Of a stretch of 64,000 nucleotides of DNA, positions 50,301 through 62,183 are shown piece by piece. The stretch's first letter is position 1, and each line of letters begins with the position of its first letter. The translations under genes and the position numbers were made by a program. The notes under the pieces were generated by a model, which saw only the letters and a program-made list of their open reading frames with translations, was not told where the DNA came from and searched no databases. This DNA comes from Rhodeus uyekii (Eukaryota > Chordata > Actinopteri > Cypriniformes > Acheilognathidae), in the NCBI GenBank assembly GCA_037043235.1, contig JAWRVZ010000025.1, positions 4,316,001 through 4,380,000 of the forward strand, in the 5' to 3' direction.

Positions 50301-53300
50301 GTTAGCATGTTTCACACAAACTTGTGGAGTTTATGCAAGTTGAGTGTGGCTGTCATTAAAGAGGGACAAACAAAATAAACCAAATTATATTATTTCATGG
50401 TATATAAATACATTTTAATTCATTAAATAAATAAAAATGCTACATTAAACCCTACTGTTCACAACCATTCAAAGATTTGGGGTTTTTCTTTTAAACTGAA
50501 TACTTTTATTTAGTAAGCACGCATTAAACTGATCAAAAGTGACAGAAAGTTTTTAGTTTTGAACTTTCGATTTATCAAAGAATCCTAAAAAAAAAAACTG
50601 AATTATCCTGAATAAATTACAATTTAAAATATATTAAAAAAGAAAACAATTATTAAGTTGACAGTTACTAATTATGTAATAATATTTCATAATATTACTG
50701 TTTTGCAATCATTTTGATCAAATATGTGCAATCTTGGAAAGCATAAAAGACTTATTTTGAAAAAAAACTCTTTGAGCAGCAGTATATTAGTAAGTACCTT
50801 TGTAAAAGTACATGTTTAGGCTGAATATTTTGCGTGAATGTAATAAGAGTGCAGATTGTGATGGAATTCCTTAGGCACTACGCCATTCTCACAGCTGGTG
50901 ATTCTGTTGGCTTGTAGTGAGCCTGCGGGCCTCCTGTTCTTTCTGTGGCCAGTGAATGCAGTGCGCAAGCAGCACAAAGAATGAACGATTCAGCAGCTTT
51001 AGGACATAAGCCCTCCATAAGCCTCACACTTCCCCTGTATAAAGGCAAAAACCTGGCCTTCTCGTGATAGTTTACCCCTGAAGAACAAAGGAGGATCTAA
51101 AGGCCTGGCTTATACATCTACAATATTTAGAATGAGTGAAATGCTGTCAACGGTCAAGTCCATGTCCAGCTTATTCCTGCCCACTTAAATGGAAAGTGCA
51201 TGTCAAACTGACAAGTAAAGTGACCAACCACAATTTGCGCTCTCTTTACATGCCATTTATGTGGGCTTATCTGAAATAAATGGGTTGCCTGTCTTAAATA
51301 ACTGTATTTAGCACAGCTGTACTTGATGTACGTGATTACAACACACACATGTAATTTTGAGCATCTGTGCTCTAGACAGACCTTGCATGCAGTCTTCAAG
51401 TTTATGGATTAGCTTGTATGATTTGCAGCGGTCCAGCAGGGTACGAATGGCCGGAAGAGGGTCCAGAATGACTGTTTCAGGGTGAGCATCTATGTAATCC
51501 TGGAAAAAGTCATGGAAAAGTTCAACAGAATTTCAGTGATTGATATAAATGATTGAAGTGTGGCAAACGTATGGCTACTTGAGTTGATTTGCTTAGTTAC
51601 CTGAACACCCTGAACAAGTAGCATAGACTCTGTGACATTCTGGTCAGCATCAACAATGTGGTCGGTCAGCTTGTGGATGATGACATCAAAGGGTCCCTGC
51701 TTCTCTATTGGCTGGCTCAGATCCAGCTAGACCAGGAGAACAAGGCCAAGAGCTCGGTAAACATCCATGAGACATTATTCAGCAACAACGCTCTGAGATA
51801 ACTCATTAACTATGTCAATATATGACTAGGAAAAATATGTATTTGTGTGAAATTCTTTGTAAGAAAAGCATTAGCACATTTAATAGAACAGGTTGAATCG
51901 GTTGAAATTCCAGTTTTTCCACAAAATTCAGTTTGCTCAGGGGATGTTTGAAGAACAGGCATTTATGATGCTAATTGTGAGGTGTGATCTGTGCTGTCAC
52001 TCAGGCACCGTGTAGCTAAACTCTGAAAACAAAGTGAATTCTAGAGTTCACATCTGGAACAAATAGATACAGAATCTCATGTAAGTCAGATCCAATGTGT
52101 GTCTATTAGACACAACACTTATAGGTACGTGTTTGTGACTCTCAGATAAACGCATCACAACACGAGAAAAGGAAAGTGGCAGCTTGTGTTCATTTACCAA
52201 ACATTAGAAAGCTAAATGCATAGCAATTCAGGTTCATAAATATGATGGTATTAGTACAAGAACTATACGGTGTATGACAGATAGTACAACATGTTCTGAA
52301 GGCACTACATGTCGCCAACATGGAGAACGGCTGCTTGGGGCACGAAGAACATGTGGTCCCTTTGGGTTTAACCTTTGGGGAGGAGAAAATATTTATTTTG
52401 GATCCAACCACAGCGGTTCTCATCAAACATCAGAGTCATTTGTACATGACCTAGGCAGTTAAAAGGGGATGTGGGCATCCCTAAGTGCACTTTTATTTAA
52501 AATACTTAAACCTAATCCAGATTTGTTCTTTCAAAGGCAGCACCAAATAAAGGACTTTCGGCTGCGCGGCCCACCAGAAACAGAGTAAGTGGTAATCCTA
52601 AGGGGCTTATTAGCTTATTCCCTAAATGGCTCTGTTTCAGATGTCGGCAAGCATTATAATAGCCAGCGCTGATGTGTGACAAACAATTTGCGAAAACAGA
52701 CATAAAGAAGTGAAATGAAGAAGAAATGAAGACGATGACACACAGAAAGTGACACACAGATTCCAGACAGAAACCTCATGCCAATTCAGAGAAAGGACTC
52801 ACCTACTTCCTTTTTGTAGAGGAAGTAGCCATGTGTTACATCATATTAATACTGTCTTAGTGCTTTAAAGTAACTTTTTAATCAGGCAAAGAGCTATATT
52901 GTTTCATGAGGGCTTATTTGCTTTGCTGTTATCATTCTTCTATTACTTACTGCAAAACAGAACAAAAAATATAACTTGTTGTTAACTTCTGTTGAACAGT
53001 GAGGGGCATGCCAATATTACACCAAAGGGTGATGGCAAAACAAAAAGCTGTTTTACGAATGTGATTTTAATGGTTTGTGCAAATTTGAATGTCTCAATCA
53101 ATTACAAGAGTCCTCACAAAAAAAGTAGTAAAAAAGAAAGTTTAATCAATATGTATCTATACTGCCATTCAAAAGTTTGGGGTCAGTGAGATTTTTTAAA
53201 GAAATTAATACTTTTGTTTAGCAAGGAAGCATTACAATGATAAAAAAATGATCGTAAAGACATGTATAATATTTATAATCTTTTGAAAAAAACAGATCAG

Positions 53301-56300
53301 CCTATTAGAATAATTCCTGAAGGACTTTGTGACAAAGAAATATATTAAAATAGAAAAGTTATTTTAAACTGTAATATTTTACGATATTACGTATTTTTGA
53401 TCAAATAAATGCCATCTTGGTGGGCATAAGAAATTTCATTCAAAACATTTAAACACTTTCATCATTAAAATGATCAATCAAAAAATTACAATTTATTAGG
53501 ATAGTTTCAAGTCCTTACAAAGCTATAGGTTTATAACGATAATATGCTGTTACTTTTCTAACTATCGAGCTATTATATTTTTAAAACGAGTTTGGGTAAA
53601 TGTTCTTGAGAAAGTACAATTATCTTATCTCTACGGTGACAAGCTGAAACTGCAGTTGTTTAACTATATATAAATGTACTATGAACCTATAAAATAGTTT
53701 AATAAGCAGAGTAGGACAGGGTGACAGAAGAAGGCAGAATAAGGTGACCAACAAATACTTTGTTCTGCCCACAGAAAATACACTACCAGAGTCATAAATC
53801 ATGCAAAATATTACAAACGTTAATTTTCAAATAAGTGACGACATGAAGTGATGATCGCTTTTAGTGACTTATTGATTTAATGATCACATTATCTTAATCA
53901 AATTAATGGCACTCCCACTGAGTGAAGTGAATGACCCATGGACTGATTGCTTGATTGTTAAGTACTTTAGGGACCATATAAAATCTATGACTGGGTGCAG
54001 CTGGGTAGCCTATTGTATGATGTGTAAACAGGTCAAAGTCCATTCTTTTACTCTCTTTGGTATCCACACCCTACATGCTGGATAGCAAAAGGGTGTTTAT
54101 TATGCATCCTGGGAGTGGAGAAAAGCCCTCAGTGTTTCACTCATCCAGGCAGCCTCACTGATAAGGGTCTGATTCTAGTAAAGGACCAGATTGAAGAAAC
54201 AAGGACCTTGGTTTAGTCTACCAGCCTTCACATGCAAGTCCCAAAATAAAACAAGGTGACTGTGTTTCCAGAATGTCTTATCACGACTAATGAAGTTTCC
54301 ATGGCAAACCCGTACAGAACAATGTTTATCCATAAACATACATATATTTATTTATTTACTTATTTATTATGTCTTGTGTTCTATGCTTGCAAGCAATTTT
54401 ACGGCTCATTATTACTTCAACCCGTTTCGTTTTTTTATAAGAGGCCCTTACGTATCTCAGGGCCACCACAATATAAACATGGTTGACAAGGGCATGTCCT
54501 ACTGGAATGTGCAAATACTGTCTTTATGTGTCTGCTAAAAACATTACCACAAAGAGCCAGTCATTTACTCTAAGATAAAGCATTAAATTCAGCAGGGTTC
54601 AAAAGTCTGAGACCACTAGTGAATTTTTTCAATCATTTTTAGTTTCACATGTTTTCTTCACAGTTCACGGTTTAACATATCTTAAATATTACGTCTTCAT
54701 TTGATATCTCTTTTAAACCAAAATTTTTAAATAGATTTTTATTTCACTGTGTTATCACCCATAAATCATAGTAATGTCACACTATACATTCTAATGTCTT
54801 TTTTTAGTCATGTGTCATGTGTCTAATTATTCATTAATACCAAGATAAGGCATAGCCACAAATGCAGCAGTATTATTCAACAAATACCCAAAATGCTGTT
54901 AACTCTCCATCCTAGAACACATGATGATGATCTAACTTGAGAAAAGTCAAGTTCTATTCACCAGCACTTAAAATGTGGTACTAATTGTTTTTGTAGGTAT
55001 AAGAAACTAAGCACATATGCTCTTGTCCTTATCAAAGCGTTTAACCTAAGACCTTCAAAAAGTCATAGTCTTGACAGAAGAAAAGTACACTAGATTAAGC
55101 AAGGACTTAAAGACCTTTGTAAACTCTGCTATCCCACTGCACTAATGTCCTCAGGATGTCATTATAGAATTGCTTGATAAGCTGAAAAATAATATATACC
55201 GTAATCTATAGATACTTATATACTTCAGCTTACACTGATCAGCCGGATACAAACTGTATTAGCCAAGAAAGGGCTAATCAGTGCAATTTCCATGCAATTT
55301 TATAAAGGCACACTTGTTTCTGTTATGTTAGGCTATATTAGGCCCTGGCTGAGAACCGTTTGACGCAACAACAAAAAAAAGTCTCTATAATCTGTTTTTA
55401 CTGGCATTTATTCAATGGCACAGATAAGCAAAACAGCCACAAAAAAGTTCATGGAATAACAGTATGAGCATTAATAATATGGCAATATTATTATACAATA
55501 AATGTAGAATTCTAACTGCTTGTGAAAGTGAATATTTGTCTAGCAATGCAATGCATGTAACAGTAATAGTACGTAATGCTCTGACGGTGTGATATTTTTA
55601 ATTGAAATGTCCCCTGGCAAAATAGCTTAATTTTCATTCAGTGAATGGCACGTTTGTAATGTTTAGAACAGATGTTGACAAGCGTATTGTGGCACCGACA
55701 TTAATGGACAGACTTTTTGTGTCATGGAAAAGCCATATATATATATATTTTAAAAATGTCAAAATGGAATCCTACCTGGATCATCTCTATGCCTTGTTTC
55801 CTGGAAAACAAAAAAAAGGAACAAACTGAATATTTTATATCGATTACATCTGGCATGTAGTTGAATTTGGAACAATGAGAGATACTATTAGGAAAACGAA
55901 ACTCAAACAAGACAGAAAATATCCTGTCAGGCGCTCTTTTGATTTGGACTGCAGTCTCCATATTCCCTCCAAAGACAAACAAACAAAACATGAAAGCATG
56001 ACAAACAAATATACACACATCCTTAAAATGAAGTATCATTCCTCTCCATTTTCAGATTATGCATAGAATGAAAAATGAGTCTGATCGATCAGTTTTTGTG
56101 TTGTGAGAATATCTATATTTTTGCTAATTCATGAGCTGGCCAGCTTTAGGCCGTCAAGTTTAAAAGACGCTGAAAATAGACTATAAGTGCACACTGTTTT
56201 CAGCAGCTGACAAACCTGTGTGATTTAATGAATGCAGCACTATGAGGCAGTTGATCAGTCGTGTCAGTAGTTTGTTTCTAAATCCTCAGAACTAGGTGAA

Positions 56301-58182
56301 AACTTCTTAGTCTTTCATCAAAAGTCCCAAGACAAACACACCAGTCAAAAAGAATAACAAATCACTGAACATGTTGCACAAGCTTAGGTTAAATCCGATT
56401 GCAAACCGGTTATAGGCTAAAACATGCCCATGAAAGAAAGGAGATCGCCTTACATTAACTCAAAACAACATAAAGTGTTCACATAATGTTCACTCAGAAC
56501 TGTCACGAAGCCTACGCACGATACATCATCTGCACAGATACACATCTAAGGCATGGTCCAGTTACTCCCTCAGCAAACAGAACATTTAGGGATTTTCAAC
56601 CATATTGATGGCAACATGATTTAGCTTCAAATCAGTTAAGTAACAGGCACAATCTTGCTGAAGACTCTTAGGAATGCATGAGTCTACAGATATGCAAGCA
56701 ATGTTACTTCAAAGTGTGTGGAATTGAAGACTGCCTGACTTCCTGGTGCTTATCCAAGTAACCGGTGAACTTTGTCCAGGCCTTTGTCTTTTATGACAAA
56801 ATATTCCACAGATGGTTTTATGGCCATCTAATTATGAGAATACCAGGACAGTGTTATAAGTTCTAGTTTTTTTTATTATAAGCAATCTTGCAAATTTCAG
56901 GAGCAGGGACTCCCTCTATTAGCAAATTGACACTGACAAAAGATATCTATGGTTTTATGGTTGAAAACTGCATGTGATGAATGCAGTGAGAGTGTAGGTA
57001 CATTCAAATCTATACTGACTTCCATTAGAGTAGCGAAGAGTAGGAAGAGAGTTACATTTACAGAGAGAATTTATAATTTTAAGTAAAAACTCGAAGTAAA
57101 CAAGTAAAAACTCGAAGTGAGAAATAGCGAAGAAATAGTTTTATATGTATTGAGTTTTATTTCATATTTTACCATATTTATTGGATATGGTAAAGGGACT
57201 GAGACTGTGTTGATGACTGTGTTGATGAGGCAAGAGGATGAGGAGGTGTGATGAATCATGTTTCCCATATCCTAAAAACACTATTTCTATAAGCCCCACT
57301 TGTTTCAATTCTCTACACAACTTAATGTTTAAGTCATAAATATAAACTCTCATGTTTTCAGAGATGGCTCCATCCAGAAATAAATGTCTTATTTTGCCAA
57401 TATTAAATAGTAATAACATTTCTTCCTTAAAAGAATTAGTATATATTTGATATTACCAGCACTTGTTTTTTTTTAAATGGGTAATTAACCCAAACAGTGA
57501 CTTTTTCAATCACCAGGAACAATTGATTAAATGCTAGTTCTTATTTCCTTGCAATTAGTTATTCCAGTGATGTCAAATAACCATTCCATTATTACTAGCA
57601 ATTGTTTTGTCAGCTACTCACTTCAACTATTCAAAAGGTATCCCAATTTATAGCAGCAATTAAACAGTTGCTAGTAGCTATTTAACATAGGCTACATTTG
57701 TATGTACTCAAATTTTTACTAGTATCATTTTACTTGTACTAGCAGGAATTTTAATTGAAATATGACAAGTTAAATAAAGGTAACTAGCAAGATCAGAAAA
57801 GTTAAAAGTCACACTTAGGATAGATGGTATCTCACAAGGAAATAGCTACTAGCACCTAATGTATAGTTAAAAGTGATTACCAGCAACAACAAGTTGATTG
57901 TAATCTAGTTAAACTCACAAGTGAAATTGAAAAAGTCTACTAGTTTCTTCTGCATAACTTACTGTAAAATCATAAGTACATAGACAATTAGTTAGTTTAA
58001 AAGGAACAGACATGAAAACCTCTTGCCATAGGTATTTTGAATAGAGTGATTATGCCCAGTTCTGGACTGAGATGCGCTTTTACGCACCTGCACAAATCCA
58101 CGAAGGTCTGAAAACTCAGTTTTTTAATCTTCTTCTCGCTGAGCCAGTATCCAACTCTCTTTCCTTTCATGAACGTCTGCAT
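43017..58182 (-). CDS. itpk1: Inositol-tetrakisphosphate 1-kinase, complete
   Basis: Ten coding exons in transcript order: 58182-58088, 55800-55776, 51726-51601, 51499-51382, 48607-48509, 48314-48274, 46584-46419, 44991-44924, 44619-44457, 43318-43017. They close in frame at 400 aa (human 414). The enzyme is an ATP-grasp kinase of the cytosol that phosphorylates inositol tris- and tetrakisphosphates on the route to InsP6. Visible motifs: KRVGYWLSEKK (Lys18), VAHGINSHE (inositol-phosphate contact histidines), CVLQSFINHNAVLYKVFVVG (ATP-binding strand) and DINAFPGYEGV (metal-binding Asp and Asn). I chose the start MQTFMKGKRVGYW because it matches the family; an in-frame ATG 57 nt upstream is in the 5' UTR. 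Exon 2 is only 25 nt. The last 90 or so residues after LLRHITSVLQGQ are variable, as in other vertebrates. Introns carry several repeats. Confidence 0.96.
44216..44304. repeat. Pure (AT)44 microsatellite in itpk1
   Basis: Uninterrupted AT dinucleotides over 89 bp, in the last itpk1 intron, about 150 bp downstream of the exon at 44457-44619 in the transcript direction. Open frames of alternating Tyr-Ile here are artefacts. Confidence 0.98.
45055..45520. repeat. Interspersed AT-rich DNA repeat, copy 5, near complete
   Basis: ACACTACTGTTCAAACTTTG at the left (45055) and its approximate complement CATTCTGAATAGTAGTGTAC at the right (to 45520) are terminal inverted repeats. This defines the full unit at about 465 bp. 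There is no coding capacity, so it is a MITE-like DNA repeat, in an itpk1 intron. Confidence 0.75.
46130..46295. repeat. Interspersed AT-rich DNA repeat, copy 6
   Basis: CAGTGTCACATGATCTTTCA, TAATATGCTGATTTGCT and the end TGAACAGTAGTGTA match the family. The start is truncated. It lies about 120 bp downstream of the 46419-46584 exon in transcript direction. Confidence 0.75.
47370..47874. mobile_element. hAT-like MITE with 8-bp target duplication, itpk1 intron
   Basis: Terminal repeats: TAGGGGTGTAACGGTA at 47370-47385 and, inverted, the same word at 47859-47874 (TACCGTTACACCCCTA). Flanks GTAAATAT (left, 47362-47369) and GTAAATAA (right) differ by one base, fitting the 8-bp duplications of hAT elements. 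The 505-bp body has no transposase frame. Confidence 0.85.
50450..50790. repeat. Interspersed AT-rich DNA repeat, copy 7
   Basis: CTGTTCACAACCATTCAAAGATTTGGGG beginning, GATCAAAAGTGACAGAAAG and GCATAAAAGACTTATTTT are family words. It is decayed and lies in an itpk1 intron. Confidence 0.65.
51727..55775 (-). other. itpk1 intron 2, mostly featureless
   Basis: Apart from the repeat at 53160-53440 I see no gene or RNA in this 4 kb. A string GTTCAAAAGTCTGAGACCAC near 54597 looks like one end of a DNA transposon, but no second end was found. Confidence 0.5.
53160..53440. repeat. Interspersed AT-rich DNA repeat, copy 8
   Basis: CTGCCATTCAAAAGTTTGGG and GTCAGTGAGATTTTTTAAAG at the start and GATCAAATAAATGCCATCTTGG near the end match the family consensus. 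Confidence 0.75.
55801..58087 (-). other. itpk1 intron 1 (between first two coding exons)
   Basis: Donor GTGCGT at 58087 downward and acceptor TTTGTTTTCCAG at 55801 upward. I recognise no repeat or gene inside. Confidence 0.6.
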
Positions 58183-58430
58183 CTCTGGAGAAAGAGATGT
58201 CAGTCCATAAGCAAAATCGACCAGCGGTTGTTTAAGCATTGTGAACTGAAAAAATAAAACAAAACCATAGAACTAGGCTCCATAAAATTTCACGACGGCA
58301 TGTCCGGAACCTACCTGACAGTGCTGAATCAATGCGCTCCGAGTCTCGTAAAGTCACAGCTTAATACCGCCGTCAACAAGTCCATCCAGAAATGCCAGTG
58401 TCCTCCAGAACGCGTGTCCCTCTGTCTAAA
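58183..58430 (-). other. itpk1: itpk1 5' UTR with a probable upstream exon
   Basis: On minus, TTTTATTTTTTCAG ends near 58246, a good acceptor before the start-codon exon. CTGTCAG/GTAGG at about 58316 is a good donor for an untranslated first exon of about 110 nt (58317-58430). Confidence 0.5.
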
Positions 58431-59450
58431 TAGTTGTTCGATTTTATGACAACTTCGTCACATTATTTATATGACAGCAACTTGTATCGACATAACAAAC
58501 ACATCATGACACATCCCGGCGCGCGCGTCTCTTGTCTGACTTCAGAAGTGGAAACATTAATATCCATTTGGTCTGTCCATTGCTTTGCAATGCTCGCGAT
58601 TAACGATGTAATTTGCGATGTTGATTGGTCATTTGGACAGCAACGAATTCTGTTTGTCCAGACACACCCTCTTTCAGAAGCTTGTCATTGTTCACTCTGG
58701 TAAAACTTGAATGGTCTTAGCGAAACAAACGCTCCAGGATTCATACCTTTGTTTTTTGGTTGCACCAAAGTTCAAATCTCTCAAAATAAGAAAGGAGGAC
58801 ATCTTAAAAAGGCGTGAATGTGGCATAACCACGTTGATTTGAACAGGGGTTACATTTTTAAAAGTTATTTTTCGTCGAGGTTATATTAGTTATCTAAAAT
58901 ATTTGTAAATCAAACACTATAGTTTGGGGATATAATATAGACATTAAAAAAGTGCACCGTTGCTACGAGCGAACACGACCGTTCACAAACATTTTATCGT
59001 TACTGAAAATGGTGCAAAATGTATATTTATATATTTACAAAACCACCTAAAACGTGTGTTTAGGGCCTAAAACTGATTATTCTCTTTTTTCAAAATAATT
59101 GTTATGCCACCCCCATTACCACCAATATAGCCTAATATTTATGAAAACACATCTTTGTGTCAGTCAGTGAAATCAATGAGGGCAACATGTGCATACAAAG
59201 TTGTTGTGGAGGTTTGAATAGATTCAGATCATAATAGTTCTGCCAGACGTCATGAACACAAATCAACTTGAACTGTAGGGAAAAAAATGAATAATTTTTT
59301 TTTTTTAATAAATGAGGCTCTATAGGGGGCAGTAGAGATAAAAGATGAAGTCACCATAGATTCATTGGAACTTCCCGGATGTTCGCTATTCCAGGAAGTG
59401 AGTCCTATGACAACAATCCTGTGACAGCGTTGTGTGTTTTGGCTTGAGAA
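58431..59450. other. Divergent spacer between itpk1 and lyset
   Basis: Both genes start outwards from here. There are CpG-containing stretches at 58515-58530, a T/A tract near 59290, and no open frame resembling a known protein. Confidence 0.5.
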
Positions 59451-59607
59451 ACTCATTGCCCCGAAAACCACGCAAAATGGATTGATCGTGTGATCACAGT
59501 AAGTGACACTCAGTCGAAATCACGTGTTTAGTCGATATGATGTTGACATTAAATTGCTTTATAATAGCACAACAGTGCCAGTCAACAGCTCTGAGAAATC
59601 TCCAGAT

Positions 59608-59629
59608 GGTGTGTGTGTGTGTGTGTGTG
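59608..59629. repeat. (GT)11 microsatellite
   Basis: Uninterrupted GT units in the probable lyset intron 1. Confidence 0.95.
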
Positions 59630-59966
59630 AGAGCTTTCTTGTGTTTGAAAGACTTTTTTTATTTACAATATTCTGTCCAACAGTTAGATTAGTAATGTGT
59701 TTACAACGTCAAATATGCTAAATGATTTGGAAAATGATTTGAACAATACGTGCAATATTAATTGTATAAGTTTTATATTGAATAATTATTTCATAACAAT
59801 TTTTAATCATGGTTTAAGGTTTAAGTTGAGTGGCTGTGGTTTATTTCCTGAATCTTAAGCAGTAATCACATCATTGATCACATGATTTCACAAGTGTTTG
59901 GTTTCTTGTCAGCAGTTGCTCTGAATGCTTTCCCTGACTTTATTTTTCCAGAGAAGAGCATGGAGA

Positions 59967-60395
59967 ATGATGAATTTCCGCCAGCGGATGGGGTGGATAG
60001 GTGTCGGACTGTACTTGTTGGCCAGTGTCGCTGCAGTGTATTATATATTTGAGATCAGCCAGACATACAACCGACTTGCACTGGCACAGGTAGAAAAGGC
60101 TTCTGGAACGCAGACAAAATGGTCAGGAGATGTTTCTTCCTCTTCCCCTTCTTCAACCTCATGGACAGTGACTCTGAAAACAAGACTTCTCCTTCTGCCT
60201 TTCTGGGTGTGGGCCACCATTTTCCTCATTCCCTACCTCCAGGTATTTCTCTTTCTATACTCCTGCACAAGGGCGGACCCCAAGACTGTCGGATACTGTA
60301 TTCTACCCATCTGCCTTGCTGTGCTCTGCAACCGTCACCAAACCTTCGCCAAGGCCTCCAATCAGATCAGCAGGCTGCAGCTGATTGACACTTGA
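59967..60395 (+). CDS. lyset: LYSET (TMEM251), lysosomal enzyme trafficking factor
   Basis: A single coding exon of 142 codons plus stop, entered through the acceptor TTTTTCCAG at 59951. A candidate untranslated first exon ends with ACA/GTAAGT near 59498. The protein starts MMNFRQRMGWIGVGLYLL with a first membrane helix. A variable Ser-rich loop follows, then a second helix (LPFWVWATIFLIPYLQVFLF) and the strongly conserved end SCTRADPKTVGYCILPICLA to RLQLIDT. LYSET is a Golgi membrane protein that retains GlcNAc-1-phosphotransferase, so that lysosomal enzymes get mannose-6-phosphate. I chose the first of two adjacent in-frame ATGs. A further ATG at 59960 is out of frame and overlaps the start. 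Position between itpk1 and gon7 matches mammals. Confidence 0.95.
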   Translation: MMNFRQRMGWIGVGLYLLASVAAVYYIFEISQTYNRLALAQVEKASGTQTKWSGDVSSSSPSSTSWTVTLKTRLLLLPFWVWATIFLIPYLQVFLFLYSCTRADPKTVGYCILPICLAVLCNRHQTFAKASNQISRLQLIDT

Positions 60396-62183
60396 AGTGA
60401 TTGTTAAACATGTGGGATCTGATCTTGGTGCCATATAGTTGCGTGATACAAAAGTGCATTCATAAACATGATGATTATTTTTTAGGACTTGGCCCTGACT
60501 TTTTTTGATCTAGGAATTAAATGGGAATGGTGCTTGGGATTATTTTCTTTGTAATGTAATGCTTTTTTTTCTTTCTTTCTAGAGTTTAACAACCGTTTGA
60601 GTCAACTGCAGTTCCACACCAGTTTTTATTGTGTATTTTTAGCAAAAAAATTTGACTATAGGCTATCGAGGTTTCATAATCTTTCAAACTGAATGGCAAA
60701 TTTGGTCCGCATTTTAATCAAAGTAGATTTATAACAGGATCCAGAAGTATTTTCCATGTTAGCTCAGTCTTACAGTACCCTTTTTAGAAGCTTTGTCTTG
60801 ATTTAACTGAAATAAAAAAATGACGTTTTATATCAAATCTAAGTAGCCTAAATGGAGGCAATTAAGCCATAGTCCAAGATGTGGAGAATGTTAATGGGGC
60901 TGCATGAACTACTTGAATTACACTTCTAATGACATGTAGATTTAAATCAAGACATAGATAAATCAAGATTTGTCATTGCAGACGAGTGTAAATGTTTCCA
61001 TAGTATGATGCCAATGGATTTTTAGTGTCACTTTAATGCTCAAGCTGTTTGTTCTCAACTCCAGTGGACATTGTATAAGAGGAAAATAAGAAAACCACTG
61101 ACAGTGGTGCCACGTGTGTTTTCCACTTGTTTATAAATGTCCATCTTTTTACTTGTTTTGAATATAAAATGCACTCAATGTGAGAACAATGACACAAGTT
61201 GTAATAAGAAAACTTTTGTATTAAAAACAATCTGTGATGAATCAATTTTAATATCAGTATTTTATGTTCAGCTCTAGACATGGAAAAGGGAGTATTTATT
61301 TTATTCCTTAATTAGTTTATTTGATGAATACTAATTATCAGTGATAATTAAGTCTCCTAAGAAAAGACATACGTGTGTTTTTGGAAAACAAGTTCATATT
61401 CTTGTCTTGTGGAATAGTGCACTCAATCTCACGTCTGATTGTTGAAGGATATCAGCATCATTTTATAGTGCGAGTTATCTTATCTTGCATAAGAAAAGCA
61501 AAGGTTATTTAGGCTTCTTAGGTGTGGTGGGTTGTAATGAGTCTGGCGCAAGACTAATCTCACTATAGGTCTCAACGTTAAATGGGCCTGTTTCAATCTT
61601 TAAAATCACTTTTTGTGGTGGCAATGCCTTTGGCTACATGTGGATGGTTTTATTAATTTGTTGAAATGTTTAAAAAAGGCAAGTTGATTTTGTCTTAAAG
61701 GGCTTGGCTGTGAATTTATAATGTTAAATGGATTCTTGGTAATAATTTTCCATTGCAATCTTAATACACTGTGGGTTGAAATAACTCTGGATTCTGACAA
61801 AAATCAATAAAGAAATGTAATGTGGTGTGCATATTCTTTTGAAAATGTTACGTTGAAATTTTACTGCACAACTGTTTATTATTCCCCGTTCGCTGAAGAA
61901 ACTTAAGAACTGATTGCAAATGCCAATTTGTAAGCTTTTTATAGCAGGAAAAATGTAATGACAAAATTTATTAAACTACAGTATTATGCTTTTCATTTTA
62001 AGCGAATCTGAAGTTATCAAAACTAACAATATATTTTTAATGACTCATTAACAATGAACAGAACAAAAGACAAAAATCTCAACATTGACTTAAACTCATG
62101 TCTGTCATAAAAGTTATCAAAAAGCGGGCACGTAGATACCAACACCTTTTTATGCAATAAAGGGCAAACAGAAGAATGACAGT
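60396..62183. other. Facing 3' UTRs of lyset and gon7
   Basis: Plus-strand AATAAA at 60810-60815 and 61806-61811 could end lyset. Minus-strand signals (TTTATT at 61967-61972) could end gon7. No other gene is seen. Confidence 0.5.

Noticed and set aside
54595..54800. Transposon end with GTCTGAGACCAC
   Set aside because: Only one end could be recognised; without a second end or target duplication I did not list it as an element.
58183..58239. Upstream in-frame start for itpk1
   Set aside because: The added residues do not resemble any ITPK1, while the downstream MQTFMKGKRVGYW matches the family start.
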